From NCBI RefSeq assembly GCF_900105325.1, contig NZ_FNSU01000003.1, positions 2,232,001 through 2,296,000 on the forward strand: a stretch of DNA of 64,000 nucleotides, given 5' to 3'. The DNA comes from Pseudomonas marginalis. GTDB lineage: Bacteria; Pseudomonadota; Gammaproteobacteria; Pseudomonadales; Pseudomonadaceae. Positions 24,959-33,902 of this stretch are shown here, one piece after another; position 1 is the first letter of the stretch, and every line of letters starts with the position of its first letter. Both the position numbers and the translations under genes were made by a program. The notes under the pieces were generated by a model that was not told where the DNA came from, searched no databases, and was given only the letters and a program-made list of their open reading frames with translations.

Positions 24959-25564
24959 TCAACTCACCTGACCGCCCACTTCCAGCACATCCACCGGGGT
25001 ATTCCACGCCGTCGACACCGCGGTGCGCAGCCCATCGACCAGGCCCGCTCCCAGCTGGTTCGGCACGTGGATAAAACCACTGCGTACACCGGTGCCCGCG
25101 AGTTCGTGCTGCAAGCGGTAGAACACCTGGTTGCACACGAATGTGCCCGCCGTCTGCGATACCGACACCGCAATCCCTGCCTCGCGCACCGCCCTGGCCA
25201 TGGCCTTGATCGGCAGCGTCGAAAAGTACGCCGCCGGGCCGCCGACCACCACCGCCGTGTCGATGGGCTGCTCCCCCAGATTATCGGGGATGCGTGCATC
25301 GTTGACGTTGATCGCCACCCGCTCGATGGATATTTCGCTGCGCCCGGGGGCCAACCCAGTGGCGATGACCATCGCCGGACGCAGTTCACTGATCAGTTGG
25401 AGCAGGCATTCACCCGCCGTGGCAAACGCACAGGGCAATCGGCGCGCAACAATGCGCACATCATCGTCGAGTTGCACGCCATCCAACTGGCGCACCGCTT
25501 CCCAGGAAGGATTCACCAGGTCTTGATCAAAGGGCTCGAACCCCGTCAGCAATACAGTTCGCAT
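24959..25564 (-). CDS. pcp: pyroglutamyl-peptidase I
   Basis: 201 residues, slightly shorter than the usual 213-215. Peptidase C15 features: N-terminal TGFEPFDQD, Glu 81 in SIERVAINV, nucleophile Cys 144 in AGTFVCNQVFY and His 166 in FIHVPNQ. It removes N-terminal pyroglutamate from peptides. It is the last gene of an operon with the DUF969/DUF979 transporter, 7 bp after DUF979, linking peptide trimming to 5-oxoproline transport. Confidence 0.94.
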   Translation of the reverse strand: MRTVLLTGFEPFDQDLVNPSWEAVRQLDGVQLDDDVRIVARRLPCAFATAGECLLQLISELRPAMVIATGLAPGRSEISIERVAINVNDARIPDNLGEQPIDTAVVVGGPAAYFSTLPIKAMARAVREAGIAVSVSQTAGTFVCNQVFYRLQHELAGTGVRSGFIHVPNQLGAGLVDGLRTAVSTAWNTPVDVLEVGGQVS

Positions 25565-25571
25565 CGTCGCC

Positions 25572-26522
25572 TCACATCAACACATAAAGCAGGACAATAT
25601 TGACCACCAGCATCATCAACGCGGTCGGCAGTTGCGCCTTGATCACCGCGTTCTTGTCCGGCAACTCCAGCAACGCCGCCGGCACGATATTGAAGTTGGC
25701 CGCCATCGGCGTCATCAGCGTACCGCAGTAGCCGGAGAACATACCGATGGCGGCCATCACCGCCGGGTTACCGCCGTAGATACCCACCAGCACCGGCACG
25801 CCGACGCCCCCGGTCATCACCGGGAACGCCGCGAAGCCATTGCCCATGATCACCGTAAACAGCGCCATGCCCAACACGTACACCATGACCGCCACCAACT
25901 TGAAATCCAGGTTGATGTAGGTGGTGGTGACATGGGCGACAGCCGTGCCGACACCGGCTTCATTGAACAGCAGGCCAAGCATCGCCAGCATCTGCGGCAG
26001 CACCATGGCCCAGCCCAGGGCCTCGGTGAGTCGCCGGGATTCGCGCAAGGCTTGCACCGGGGTATCACGGGTCAGCCAGCACGCCAGGCCGAGGGCGATC
26101 AGGCAGCCGATGCCGAGGGACACGAAGGTGGTGTTTTTCGGATCCAGCAGCGGTACCCCGCCAATCTGGGTGTGCTTGAGCAAGACCGAACCGATCACGG
26201 TGGTCAGGGGGATCGCCAGCGCCGGGATAAACAGCTTGTGCCCGAGGCGGCCGGCACTGGCGCGCGAAGCCTTGTCATGCAACTCAGCATGGGTGCCACG
26301 GCCGACGCCGCCCAGGCCGGCGATCAGCGCCATCACCACCACTCCCGCACCGACCACCACCGAGGGCAGGCGCTCCCCCACCAGGAACGGGATGGCGAAC
26401 AGCAGCCAGAACAGTGCGCTGGACCAGCGCTTGGGATGGGTTCGATCCAACAGGATCATGCCGGCGGTGATCAGCAGCAGGACCCCGGCGAGCCAGTACA
26501 GGTATTGGATAGAGATGATCAT
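25572..26522 (-). CDS. DUF979 transporter subunit (5-oxoproline type)
   Basis: 316 residues, highly hydrophobic with about nine predicted helices. The DUF979 hallmarks are the N-terminus YLYWLAGVLLLITAGMIL and the motif NGFAAFPVMTGGVGVP. Its start overlaps the DUF969 stop by 4 bp. DUF969/DUF979 pairs are regarded as 5-oxoproline transporters, and pcp directly downstream supports this. Confidence 0.85.
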   Translation of the reverse strand: MIISIQYLYWLAGVLLLITAGMILLDRTHPKRWSSALFWLLFAIPFLVGERLPSVVVGAGVVVMALIAGLGGVGRGTHAELHDKASRASAGRLGHKLFIPALAIPLTTVIGSVLLKHTQIGGVPLLDPKNTTFVSLGIGCLIALGLACWLTRDTPVQALRESRRLTEALGWAMVLPQMLAMLGLLFNEAGVGTAVAHVTTTYINLDFKLVAVMVYVLGMALFTVIMGNGFAAFPVMTGGVGVPVLVGIYGGNPAVMAAIGMFSGYCGTLMTPMAANFNIVPAALLELPDKNAVIKAQLPTALMMLVVNIVLLYVLM

Positions 26523-27235
26523 AGCGCGGCCTCCACAGGGGTCGCGGCGGTCGTCATCTCGCGGGTCAGTCTTCGGTCAAACCGATGAAGTCGGAGCGCG
26601 TGAATGATAAAGGCGCAAATCGCCGTAGGAATACCCCACACCGCAATGTGCAGCGGCTCCACATCAATCCCCGAACCGAGCAGGAAGGTATGCATCAACG
26701 CAATCGCACCAAAGGCGACGAAGATGTCCTCACCAAAAAACAGGCCGACGTTATCGGTGGCGGCGCACATGGCCAACACCTTGTGACGCAGTTTGTCCGG
26801 CAGTTTGCCGTAGCGCTTTTCCGCCGCGCCTTCGGCCATCGGGGCCAGTAGCGGGCGCACCATCTGCGGGTGTCCGCCGAGGCTGGTCAAGCCCATGGCT
26901 GCAGTGGATTCGCGTACAAACAGATAGATGATCAGCAGGCGTCCGACCGTGGCGCGCTCAAACCGCGCAATCCAGTTCTGCGCGTGCAGGCGCAAGCCGT
27001 GGCGCTCCAGCAAACCGATGACGGCGAGGGGCAACAACAGGATCAATTGCAGGGCGCGAGTCTGTAGGAAACCATCCCCCATAGTGGCGAGGATTTTCTC
27101 CAGCGGGAAGTGGGCAGCGAGCCCGGTGGCGATAGCTGCGGCGGTGACCACCAACAGCGGATTGAAACGCAAAACAAAGCCAACCACGATCACAAGTACG
27201 CCGATCAACGGCCATAAGTTCACAACAGTTTGCAT
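26519..27235 (-). CDS. DUF969 transporter subunit (5-oxoproline type)
   Basis: 238 residues from ATG 27235 (starts MQTVVNLWPLIGVLVIVVGF). Several membrane helices. Motifs include LERHGLRLHAQNWI and SLGGHPQMVRPL. Partner of DUF979 in a two-component uptake system. A perfect palindrome lies 47 bp upstream of the start. Confidence 0.85.
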   Translation of the reverse strand: MQTVVNLWPLIGVLVIVVGFVLRFNPLLVVTAAAIATGLAAHFPLEKILATMGDGFLQTRALQLILLLPLAVIGLLERHGLRLHAQNWIARFERATVGRLLIIYLFVRESTAAMGLTSLGGHPQMVRPLLAPMAEGAAEKRYGKLPDKLRHKVLAMCAATDNVGLFFGEDIFVAFGAIALMHTFLLGSGIDVEPLHIAVWGIPTAICAFIIHALRLHRFDRRLTREMTTAATPVEAAL

Positions 27236-27281
27236 GGCGGAGAGGTCCTTAAGTGCGCGCTGCGGCGCCATTACAGCAGGA

Positions 27282-27300
27282 TGTGAACAAAGGGTTCACA
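27282..27300 (-). promoter_or_regulatory. palindromic operator candidate upstream of DUF969-DUF979-pcp
   Basis: TGTGAAC-N5-GTTCACA is a perfect 7-bp inverted repeat, 47 bp upstream of the DUF969 start. The shape suits a dimeric repressor such as a GntR-family protein; no regulator gene lies beside it. Confidence 0.45.
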
Positions 27301-27584
27301 GCAGGAAGTGGCGTGCAGTCGGCTCGGTTTTTTTATTGTTGGCCCGTCAGGGCGAGCGTCAGTGGCGGCAACTGTGCTGCCTGGGAGCGGGAGGTGTCCA
27401 ACAAGAAAAATTGTTGCTGCAAACCAATAAATTTTGTGGGTAATTGAGTAGTCCACAAGTAACAAGACGTGGACAAACCATGAAGGATTCGCTCATCTTA
27501 ACGCCGCCCGTTTATCGTGCGCGGCGCATCAGGCAGTTGGTCGGCCTTCTTCATCAAACCGTTCACTGAAAAAGGGCAGCACCG
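27301..27584. other. intergenic region between DUF969 and the MFS gene
   Basis: No gene is supported. It separates divergently transcribed units and must hold their promoters. Besides the palindrome at 27282-27300 there is only a weak TTGTGG-N13-CCACAA repeat (27434-27458). Confidence 0.35.
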
Positions 27585-29015
27585 GTGAGCTCAGCCACTC
27601 CAGATTCCGCCGCGCAAAACCGCCTCAGCCTACAAACCAGTCTGATCGCCCTGGTGGTCGCCGTGACCTTCTTCATGGAGAACCTCGACGCCACGGTTAT
27701 CGCCACCGCGCTGCCAACCATGGCATCGGCCTTTGGCGTGACACCGGTCGACATGAACATCGGCATCACTGCCTATATCCTCGCCGTGGCGATCTTCATA
27801 CCGCTGTCCAGCTGGGTCGCCGACCGCTTTGGTGCGCGCCGGGTATTCGCTGGCGCAATCACCCTGTTCACCCTCGCTTCGCTGCTCTGCGGGCTCAGCC
27901 AAAGTATCGAGATGTTCGTGTTCGCCCGCGTCCTGCAGGGCATCGGCGGCGCATTGATGGTGCCCGTGGGGCGCCTGGCCGTGCTGCGTAATACGGATAA
28001 GAAAGACTTGGTGAAAATGATCGCGATCATTACCTGGCCCGGCCTGGTCGCGCCGATTCTGGGGCCGCTGGTCGGCGGCTTGATCGTGACGCATGCATCG
28101 TGGCCATGGATCTTCTACGTGAATCTGCCGCTGGGTGCGCTGGCATTGGCCGCCGCACTATGGCTTGTACCGGAAGACCGTGAAGCCAGCGTGCGCCAGT
28201 TCGATGCCAAGGGTTTTGTACTGCTGGCAGGCGCCTGTGTGGCCCTGCTGGGCGGGCTGGAATGGCTGGGTAACCAGACCGGTGAACGCCTTATTCCAGG
28301 CGCCGTGCTGGTCGCGGCAGGCATCGCGCTGGCAGTGTGGGCCGTGCACCATTGCCGCCATGCCAGCGACCCGTTATTGCCGCTCGAGACCCTGTCCATC
28401 GATACATTTCGTGTGAGCATCTATGGCGGCTCGCTGTTTCGCCTGGCCATCAGCGCCCTGCCGTTCCTGCTGCCGCTGCTGTTTCAAGTCGCCTTTGGCT
28501 TGTCCCCGGTGGACGCAGGCTTGCTGGTGCTGGCGGTATTCGCTGGCAATCTGGCGATGAAGCCGTTCACCACGGCCATCATGCGCCGCTATGGGTTTCG
28601 CCGGGTCTTGCTGGTGAACGGGATAATCGGCGTGGTGTCGATAGCCGCTTGCGCGCTTTTCACGGTGCAGACCCCATTTGTGCTGATCGCGGCCGTGTTA
28701 TTTGTGGGAGGGTTGTCCCGCTCGATGCAGTTCACCTGCTACAACTCGATCGGCTTCGCGGATGTGCCCAAACCGCGCATGAGTGAGGCCTCGGCACTGT
28801 TCAGCATGTCATTCCAGCTGGCCATGGGGATGGGCGTAACGGTGGCGGCGCTGCTGCTACGAGCATCCATGACCCTGCAGGGGCATGAGATGCAGGCACA
28901 GGTCGGGGATTTTCGCGTGGCGTTCGTCGGCGTGGCGCTGCTGGGAGCGTGGGCGCTGGTGGATGTGTATCGCTTGACGGTGGGAGCGGGAGAAAGTGTG
29001 TTGAATCGACAGTGA
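27585..29015 (+). CDS. DHA2-family MFS drug-efflux transporter
   Basis: 476 residues from GTG 27585, about 14 membrane helices, the usual size of EmrB/QacA-type proton antiporters. Motif D-like LDATVIATALPTM in helix 1, motif A SWVADRFGARRVF after helix 2, and motif C-like GPLVGGLIV in helix 5. It probably exports hydrophobic drugs. No EmrA-like adaptor gene is adjacent, so it may act alone. Substrate unknown. Confidence 0.88.
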   Translation: MSSATPDSAAQNRLSLQTSLIALVVAVTFFMENLDATVIATALPTMASAFGVTPVDMNIGITAYILAVAIFIPLSSWVADRFGARRVFAGAITLFTLASLLCGLSQSIEMFVFARVLQGIGGALMVPVGRLAVLRNTDKKDLVKMIAIITWPGLVAPILGPLVGGLIVTHASWPWIFYVNLPLGALALAAALWLVPEDREASVRQFDAKGFVLLAGACVALLGGLEWLGNQTGERLIPGAVLVAAGIALAVWAVHHCRHASDPLLPLETLSIDTFRVSIYGGSLFRLAISALPFLLPLLFQVAFGLSPVDAGLLVLAVFAGNLAMKPFTTAIMRRYGFRRVLLVNGIIGVVSIAACALFTVQTPFVLIAAVLFVGGLSRSMQFTCYNSIGFADVPKPRMSEASALFSMSFQLAMGMGVTVAALLLRASMTLQGHEMQAQVGDFRVAFVGVALLGAWALVDVYRLTVGAGESVLNRQ

Positions 29016-29045
29016 AGGCTGCGACTCAACACACTGTTGCCAGTA

Positions 29046-29486
29046 TCAGGCGGTGGTACTAACCATCGAACCCGACGTGCTGTTGCCCTCATCGGTGACT
29101 GCCTGCAACAGTGCGGAAGTCACTGTCTGCAACGCCGCCGCAGTGCCGGCGATCTGCATCTGCGCCGCCGCTACTGCCGCCGCTTTGGCTTCTGCACTCT
29201 GGTTGCTGGACTGAGCTTTCTGCAAGGCTTGCTGCTGCGCTTGAAGCTGCTTTTGCAACTGCTCGATCTGCTTCTTCAACTCTTTGACGGTATCGGACTC
29301 CTTCGAGAGCGAGGAGGCTTGGCCACCGCCACCGCCACTTACACCTGCCGCACCATTGGAATCAGCGTGCATGTTGACGGTCGTGCCGCCTGCGCTGCTT
29401 GTGCTTTCCTTGGTCGCGGCAGCCGTCGAGCTGACAGTGCTTGGAGTGCTTGCTACGGAGGCGGTAGTGCTGATGTTGATAAGCAT
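29046..29486 (-). CDS. FlxA-like coiled-coil protein
   Basis: 146 residues with Ser/Thr/Ala-rich ends and a strong central coiled coil (about 62-98; DTVKELKKQIEQLQKQLQAQ). There is no signal peptide or Cys. The shape resembles FlxA-like proteins, some of which are linked to flagella, but no flagellar genes are nearby. Confidence 0.6.
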   Translation of the reverse strand: MLINISTTASVASTPSTVSSTAAATKESTSSAGGTTVNMHADSNGAAGVSGGGGGQASSLSKESDTVKELKKQIEQLQKQLQAQQQALQKAQSSNQSAEAKAAAVAAAQMQIAGTAAALQTVTSALLQAVTDEGNSTSGSMVSTTA

Positions 29487-29594
29487 GCCAAGTGTCCGAG
29501 AGTAAGAGATTTGCGATCTCTATCGGCCTGGGTGTCGATTACTTTAGGCGGGGGGTGGGAAGATTTTCGGGTAGTAATAAATCGCATGAACAAA

Positions 29595-29621
29595 AAAGGG
29601 CCCACCTTTCGGTGAGCCCTT
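29595..29621 (-). terminator. terminator of tRNA-Val(GAC)
   Basis: AAGGGC(C)CACC pairs with GGTG(A)GCCCTT around TTTC; on the minus strand the stem runs into a T run. It lies 30 bp beyond the tRNA 3' end. Confidence 0.85.
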
Positions 29622-29650
29622 CTAGACCGCCCAGCAGAGCGGATTTTGTT

Positions 29651-29727
29651 TGGTAGGCGCGATTGGACTCGAACCAACGACCCCCACCATGTCAAGGTGG
29701 TGCTCTAACCAACTGAGCTACGTGCCT
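29651..29727 (-). tRNA. tRNA-Val(GAC)
   Basis: 77 nt with encoded CCA. Anticodon stem CCACC/GGTGG and loop TTGACAT give GAC. The acceptor strands AGGCACG and CGCGCCT pair except for an A5-C68 mismatch. All other arms are normal, so the tRNA is probably functional. Confidence 0.93.
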
Positions 29728-29911
29728 GCTGTGAGGCGGCATTCTACGGAATTCCGGAGGGGTGTCAACATCTTTTTTGCAGCTAACCCTATGAATATGC
29801 GAATTATTTATTTGCAGCCGGCGCACCGCACTTTTTGGGGTGGCTGGCAGGCAATTTTCAACTCAGGTAGGATCAGGGCACTCGTAAAAAATATAAAACA
29901 GAGGTTCCAGG

Positions 29912-31195
29912 ATGGCGAACACCCCCTACCCCCAGTCGTATTACGCCGCTTCCGCAAATGCAGTTCCGCCACGCCCAATGTTGCAAGGCGACGTCGAAAC
30001 CGATGTGTGCGTGATTGGCGCCGGCTATACCGGCCTATCCAGCGCGCTGTTTCTGCTGGAGAACGGTTTTCGCGTGACGGTACTGGAAGCCGCCAAGGTG
30101 GGTTTTGGTGCGTCGGGCCGCAATGGTGGACAGATCGTCAACAGCTACAGCCGTGACATTGATGTGATCGAGCGCAGCGTCGGCCCGCAACAGGCGCAGT
30201 TGCTGGGGCAGATGGCGTTCGAGGGTGGCAGGATCATTCGCGAGCGTGTGGCCAAATACCAGATCCAGTGCGACCTGAAGGACGGCGGCGTGTTCGCGGC
30301 ACTCAACAGCAAGCACATGGGCCATCTGGAGTCGCAGAAGCGCTTGTGGGAGCGCTACGGCCATACACAGCTGGAGTTGCTGGATGAGCGCCGCATTCGC
30401 GAGGTCGTGGCCTGTGACAACTATGTCGGCGGACTGCTGGACATGAGTGGCGGCCATATCCACCCACTCAACCTGGCACTCGGTGAAGCCGCCGCCGTGG
30501 AGTCTCTGGGCGGGACGATCTACGAACAATCGGCGGCGGTGCGCATCGAGCGTGGCGCCAACCCGGTGATCCATACGGCAGAAGGTAAAGTCAGGGCCAA
30601 GTTCATCATCGTCGCGGGCAATGCCTACCTGGGCAACCTGGTGCCGGAGCTGGCGGCCAAGTCGATGCCCTGTGGCACCCAGGTGATCACGACGGCGCCA
30701 CTCGGGGATGAGCTGGCCAGGACACTCCTGCCGCAGGATTACTGCGTAGAGGACTGCAACTACCTGCTCGACTACTATCGCCTCACCAGTGACAAGCGCC
30801 TGATCTTCGGCGGCGGCGTGGTGTATGGCGCGCGCGACCCGGCGAACATCGAAGCAATCATCCGCCCGAAGATGCTCAAGGCCTTCCCGCAACTCAAGGA
30901 TGTGAAGATCGACTACGCCTGGACCGGCAACTTCCTGCTGACCCTGTCGCGCTTGCCGCAGGTTGGTCGCCTGGGCGACAACATCTACTACTCACAAGGC
31001 TGCAGCGGCCATGGCGTGACGTACACCCACCTGGCGGGCAAGGTGCTGGCGGAAGCGCTGAGAGGCCAGGCAGAGCGCTTCGATGCGTTTGCCGACCTGC
31101 CGCACTACCCATTCCCGGGCGGGCAACTGTTGCGCACACCGTTTGCGGCACTGGGAGCTTGGTACTACGGGCTGCGGGATAAGCTGGGCTTCTGA
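29912..31195 (+). CDS. puuB: FAD-dependent gamma-glutamylputrescine oxidase-like enzyme
   Basis: 427 residues. N-terminal Rossmann FAD motif DVCVIGAGYTGLSSALFL (about 31-48), then GFGASGRNGGQIVNSYS, the DAO-family flavin-binding region, and C-terminal GCSGHGVTYTHLAGKVLAE. It fits the PuuB/OrdL group that oxidises gamma-glutamylated putrescine or related amines to aldehyde, H2O2 and ammonia. No other puu genes are adjacent, so the substrate is inferred from family. Confidence 0.85.
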   Translation: MANTPYPQSYYAASANAVPPRPMLQGDVETDVCVIGAGYTGLSSALFLLENGFRVTVLEAAKVGFGASGRNGGQIVNSYSRDIDVIERSVGPQQAQLLGQMAFEGGRIIRERVAKYQIQCDLKDGGVFAALNSKHMGHLESQKRLWERYGHTQLELLDERRIREVVACDNYVGGLLDMSGGHIHPLNLALGEAAAVESLGGTIYEQSAAVRIERGANPVIHTAEGKVRAKFIIVAGNAYLGNLVPELAAKSMPCGTQVITTAPLGDELARTLLPQDYCVEDCNYLLDYYRLTSDKRLIFGGGVVYGARDPANIEAIIRPKMLKAFPQLKDVKIDYAWTGNFLLTLSRLPQVGRLGDNIYYSQGCSGHGVTYTHLAGKVLAEALRGQAERFDAFADLPHYPFPGGQLLRTPFAALGAWYYGLRDKLGF

Positions 31196-31257
31196 CAAAT
31201 CAATGGGGGCCGGTTCGCCGGCTCCCGCAAAAAAATTGCCAAATTGCAGACACAAAA

Positions 31258-31281
31258 AACCCCGGTCTTTCGACCAGGGTC
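31258..31281 (-). terminator. terminator of the Val-Asp-Asp tRNA transcript
   Basis: Imperfect hairpin ACCCCGGTC/GACCAGGGT around TTTC. On the minus strand it is followed by a T run (TTTTTTG). It lies about 70 bp after the last tRNA-Asp. Confidence 0.75.
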
Positions 31282-31353
31282 TTTGCTATCGGATCAAAGT
31301 AGCCAGTGGCTTTCTTTGTGCTTCAAGGCGTTCAGCGGGCCTTGAGGCAGATA

Positions 31354-31430
31354 TGGCGCAGCGGACGGGACTCGAACCCGCGACCCCCGGCGTGACAGGC
31401 CGGTATTCTAACCGACTGAACTACCGCTGC
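31354..31430 (-). tRNA. tRNA-Asp(GUC), copy 2
   Basis: 77 nt with CCA; acceptor GCAGCGG, anticodon loop CTGTCAC giving GTC. The gene sequence is identical to the copy at 31535-31611. Last gene of the Val-Asp-Asp cluster. Confidence 0.97.
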
Positions 31431-31534
31431 GTATCGCTTGACCGGCTGAGCAAACCGCCTCAACCGTCTTTGAACATCTGATTGATCAGCTTGGCTGTTC
31501 AACCTCAAGCCCGATAAATCGAACCTGGAAAATA

Positions 31535-31611
31535 TGGCGCAGCGGACGGGACTCGAACCCGCGACCCCCGGCGTGACAGGCCGGTATTCTAACCGACTGA
31601 ACTACCGCTGC
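31535..31611 (-). tRNA. tRNA-Asp(GUC), copy 1
   Basis: 77 nt with CCA and anticodon GTC, same sequence as the neighbouring copy. The two copies are separated by 104 bp of dissimilar spacer. Confidence 0.97.
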
Positions 31612-31666
31612 GCGTCGGTGCAACCTTTAACGTTGCGTCCTGCCCGAAGGCAAAACTCTCAAGAAG

Positions 31667-31742
31667 TGGTGGGTGATGACGGGATCGAACCGCCGACCCT
31701 CTGCTTGTAAGGCAGATGCTCTCCCAGCTGAGCTAATCACCC
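31667..31742 (-). tRNA. tRNA-Val(UAC)
   Basis: 76 nt with CCA; acceptor GGGTGAT/ATCACCC, anticodon stem TCTGC/GCAGA and loop CTTACAA giving TAC. First gene of the Val-Asp-Asp cluster. Confidence 0.97.
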
Positions 31743-31849
31743 TTTGCTTCGTTGAGGCCGCGAAATTTACGCAGATAGCGGACCTAAGTCAATAGCCTGC
31801 TTGAAGTTTTTCTGAAAAAGACAAAATGGCTTCAAGACGGCTACCCGCC

Positions 31850-32629
31850 CTACTCGCTGTAAATCATCTTCTTGCTCATGCCACCGTCCACCACAAACTC
31901 TTGCCCGGTGACAAACCCGGCCTGGCGCGACAGCAACCACGCCACCATCGCTGCCACGTCCTCTACCGTACCCACCCTGCCCGCCGGATGCTGGGCATGA
32001 TCGGCATCGGTCAAAGGCTCGGCACGCCGCGCAGCTGGATCACGGGCATCAATCCAGCCAGGACTGACCGCATTCACCCGCACTTCCGGCCCGAGGCTGA
32101 TCGCCAAGGCGTGAGTAAGGGCCAACAGGCCACCCTTGCTCGCCGCATAAGCCTCGGTATCCGGCTCCGACTGACGAGCCCGGGTCGACGCCAGGTTGAC
32201 GATGGCGCCGCCGTGGGCACGCAGGTAAGGCGCACAGTGCTTGGCCAGCAACATCGGCCCACTGAGGTTAACGGCCAGCACGCGATTCCAGTAAGCCAGG
32301 TCAAGGCTTTCCAGGGTGATGTTGTGCGGGTCGGCCACCGCAGCGTTACAGACCAACGCGTCCAGGCGACCGAATTGCCCCAGGACTTCGGCGACCCCCT
32401 GGGCCACCTGTTTCTCGTCAGCCACGTCCATGGTGATAAACCAGGCGTTTTCGCCCAGCACCTTGGACACCTTGGAACCGCGCTCGCGGTCGAGGTCGGT
32501 CAAGACCACCTGCCAGCCTTCGCTGATCAGCCACGCCGCAATCCCGAGACCAATACCCCGCGCCGCGCCCGTCACCAGGGCGACGCGCCCATTACTGGCC
32601 GCCGCGGCCTCCAGGGACCACTCGATCAC
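31850..32629 (-). CDS. short-chain dehydrogenase/reductase
   Basis: 259 residues from GTG 32629, whose GTGA overlaps the metZ stop, so it is translationally coupled to metZ. Classical SDR: cofactor motif TGAARGIG (20-27), NAA (95-97), catalytic Ser 148, Tyr 161 and Lys 165 (YAASK), and C-terminal VVDGGMSKKM. Asp after the second strand (LTDLDRER) suggests NAD(H) preference. The constant pairing with metZ in pseudomonads hints at a linked role, but the substrate is unknown. Confidence 0.88.
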   Translation of the reverse strand: MIEWSLEAAAASNGRVALVTGAARGIGLGIAAWLISEGWQVVLTDLDRERGSKVSKVLGENAWFITMDVADEKQVAQGVAEVLGQFGRLDALVCNAAVADPHNITLESLDLAYWNRVLAVNLSGPMLLAKHCAPYLRAHGGAIVNLASTRARQSEPDTEAYAASKGGLLALTHALAISLGPEVRVNAVSPGWIDARDPAARRAEPLTDADHAQHPAGRVGTVEDVAAMVAWLLSRQAGFVTGQEFVVDGGMSKKMIYSE

Positions 32630-33837
32630 AAGGCAGCCAGCCCGCGAGCCAGGTCAGCCTGCAGATCCGTGACATCTTCCAGGCCGACCGCGATGCGGAT
32701 CAGGCTGTCCCGGATACCGGCCGCCTCACGCTCCTGCGGCGCCAGGCGTCCGTGGGACGTGGTGCTCGGATGGGTAATGGTGGTCTTGCTGTCGCCCAGG
32801 TTGGCCGTGATGGAGATCAGGCGCGTCGCATCGATAAAGCGCCAGGCGCCCTCTTTGCCGCCCTTCACTTCGAAACTTACCACGGCGCCGAAACCACGTT
32901 GCTGGCGCTGGGCCAACGCGTGCTGCGGGTGGCTCTTGAGGCCGGCGTAATGCACTTTTTCGATACCGTCCTGCTGCTCCAGCCACTCGGCCAGGGCCTG
33001 GGCGTTGGCGCAATGGGCCTTCATGCGCAGGCTGAGGGTTTCCAGGCCCTTGAGGAAGATCCAGGCGTTGAACGGGCTCAGGGTCGGGCCGGCGGTGCGC
33101 AGGAAGCCCACCACCTCCTTCATCTGCTCGCTGCGACCGGCAACCACGCCGCCCATGCAACGGCCCTGGCCATCGATAAACTTGGTGGCCGAGTGCACCA
33201 CAATGTCCGCGCCCAGCTTCAGCGGCTGCTGCAAGGCAGGCGTGCAGAAACAGTTGTCGACCACCAGCATCGCGCCTTTGGCGTGAGCCACTTCGGACAA
33301 CGCGGCGATATCCACCAACTCGGCCAACGGATTGGACGGCGACTCGACGAACAGCAGCTTGGTGTTGGACTTGATTGCCGCACCCCACCTGGACAGATCC
33401 GCCAAGGGCACGTAGTCCACTTCGATACCGAAGCGCTTGAAATACTTCTCGAACAGGCTGATGGTCGAACCGAACACGCTGCGCGACACCAGCACGTGGT
33501 CGCCGGCACTGCACAGGCTCATCACCACCGCCAGGATCGCCGCCATGCCGGTGGCCGTTGCCACCGCCTGCTCTGCGCCTTCCAGGGCCGCAATACGCTC
33601 TTCGAACGCGCGCACAGTCGGGTTGGTGTAGCGGGAATAAACGTTACCCGGCACTTCGCCAGCAAAGCGCGCCGCGGCGTCGGCCGCTGTGCGGAACACG
33701 TAGCTGGAGGTGAAGAACATCGGGTCACCGTGCTCACCTTCCGGGGTACGGTGCTGGCCGGCGCGCACAGCCAGGGTATCGAAAGCTACGCCATCGAGGT
33801 CGCTGTCCAAGCGACCGGCATCCCATTCCTGACTCAT
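32626..33837 (-). CDS. metZ: O-succinylhomoserine sulfhydrylase
   Basis: 403 residues. Cys/Met-metabolism PLP enzyme with SRYTNPTVRAFEERIAALEGAE near the N-terminus (in parts), the PLP lysine in HSATKFIDGQGR, and C-terminal TTITHPSTTSHGRL. It replaces the succinyl group of O-succinylhomoserine with sulfide to make homocysteine, the direct sulfhydrylation route of pseudomonads. It lies downstream of purF after a terminator, the usual pseudomonad order. Confidence 0.94.
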   Translation of the reverse strand: MSQEWDAGRLDSDLDGVAFDTLAVRAGQHRTPEGEHGDPMFFTSSYVFRTAADAAARFAGEVPGNVYSRYTNPTVRAFEERIAALEGAEQAVATATGMAAILAVVMSLCSAGDHVLVSRSVFGSTISLFEKYFKRFGIEVDYVPLADLSRWGAAIKSNTKLLFVESPSNPLAELVDIAALSEVAHAKGAMLVVDNCFCTPALQQPLKLGADIVVHSATKFIDGQGRCMGGVVAGRSEQMKEVVGFLRTAGPTLSPFNAWIFLKGLETLSLRMKAHCANAQALAEWLEQQDGIEKVHYAGLKSHPQHALAQRQQRGFGAVVSFEVKGGKEGAWRFIDATRLISITANLGDSKTTITHPSTTSHGRLAPQEREAAGIRDSLIRIAVGLEDVTDLQADLARGLAAL

Positions 33838-33876
33838 GCTGCGACTCCTTACTCAATTCTTTATTTAAGATACAAA

Positions 33877-33896
33877 ACCGGCCCCTCAGGGCCGGT
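33877..33896 (-). terminator. terminator between purF and metZ
   Basis: Perfect 8-bp stem ACCGGCCC/GGGCCGGT with loop CTCA. On the minus strand it is followed by TTTTG. It begins 7 bp after the purF stop. Confidence 0.8.
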
Positions 33897-33902
33897 GTCT
33901 AC

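Noticed and set aside
27434..27458. TTGTGG-N13-CCACAA repeat as an MFS-gene operator
   Set aside because: Arms of only six bases with a long spacer are expected by chance, and there is no regulator nearby.
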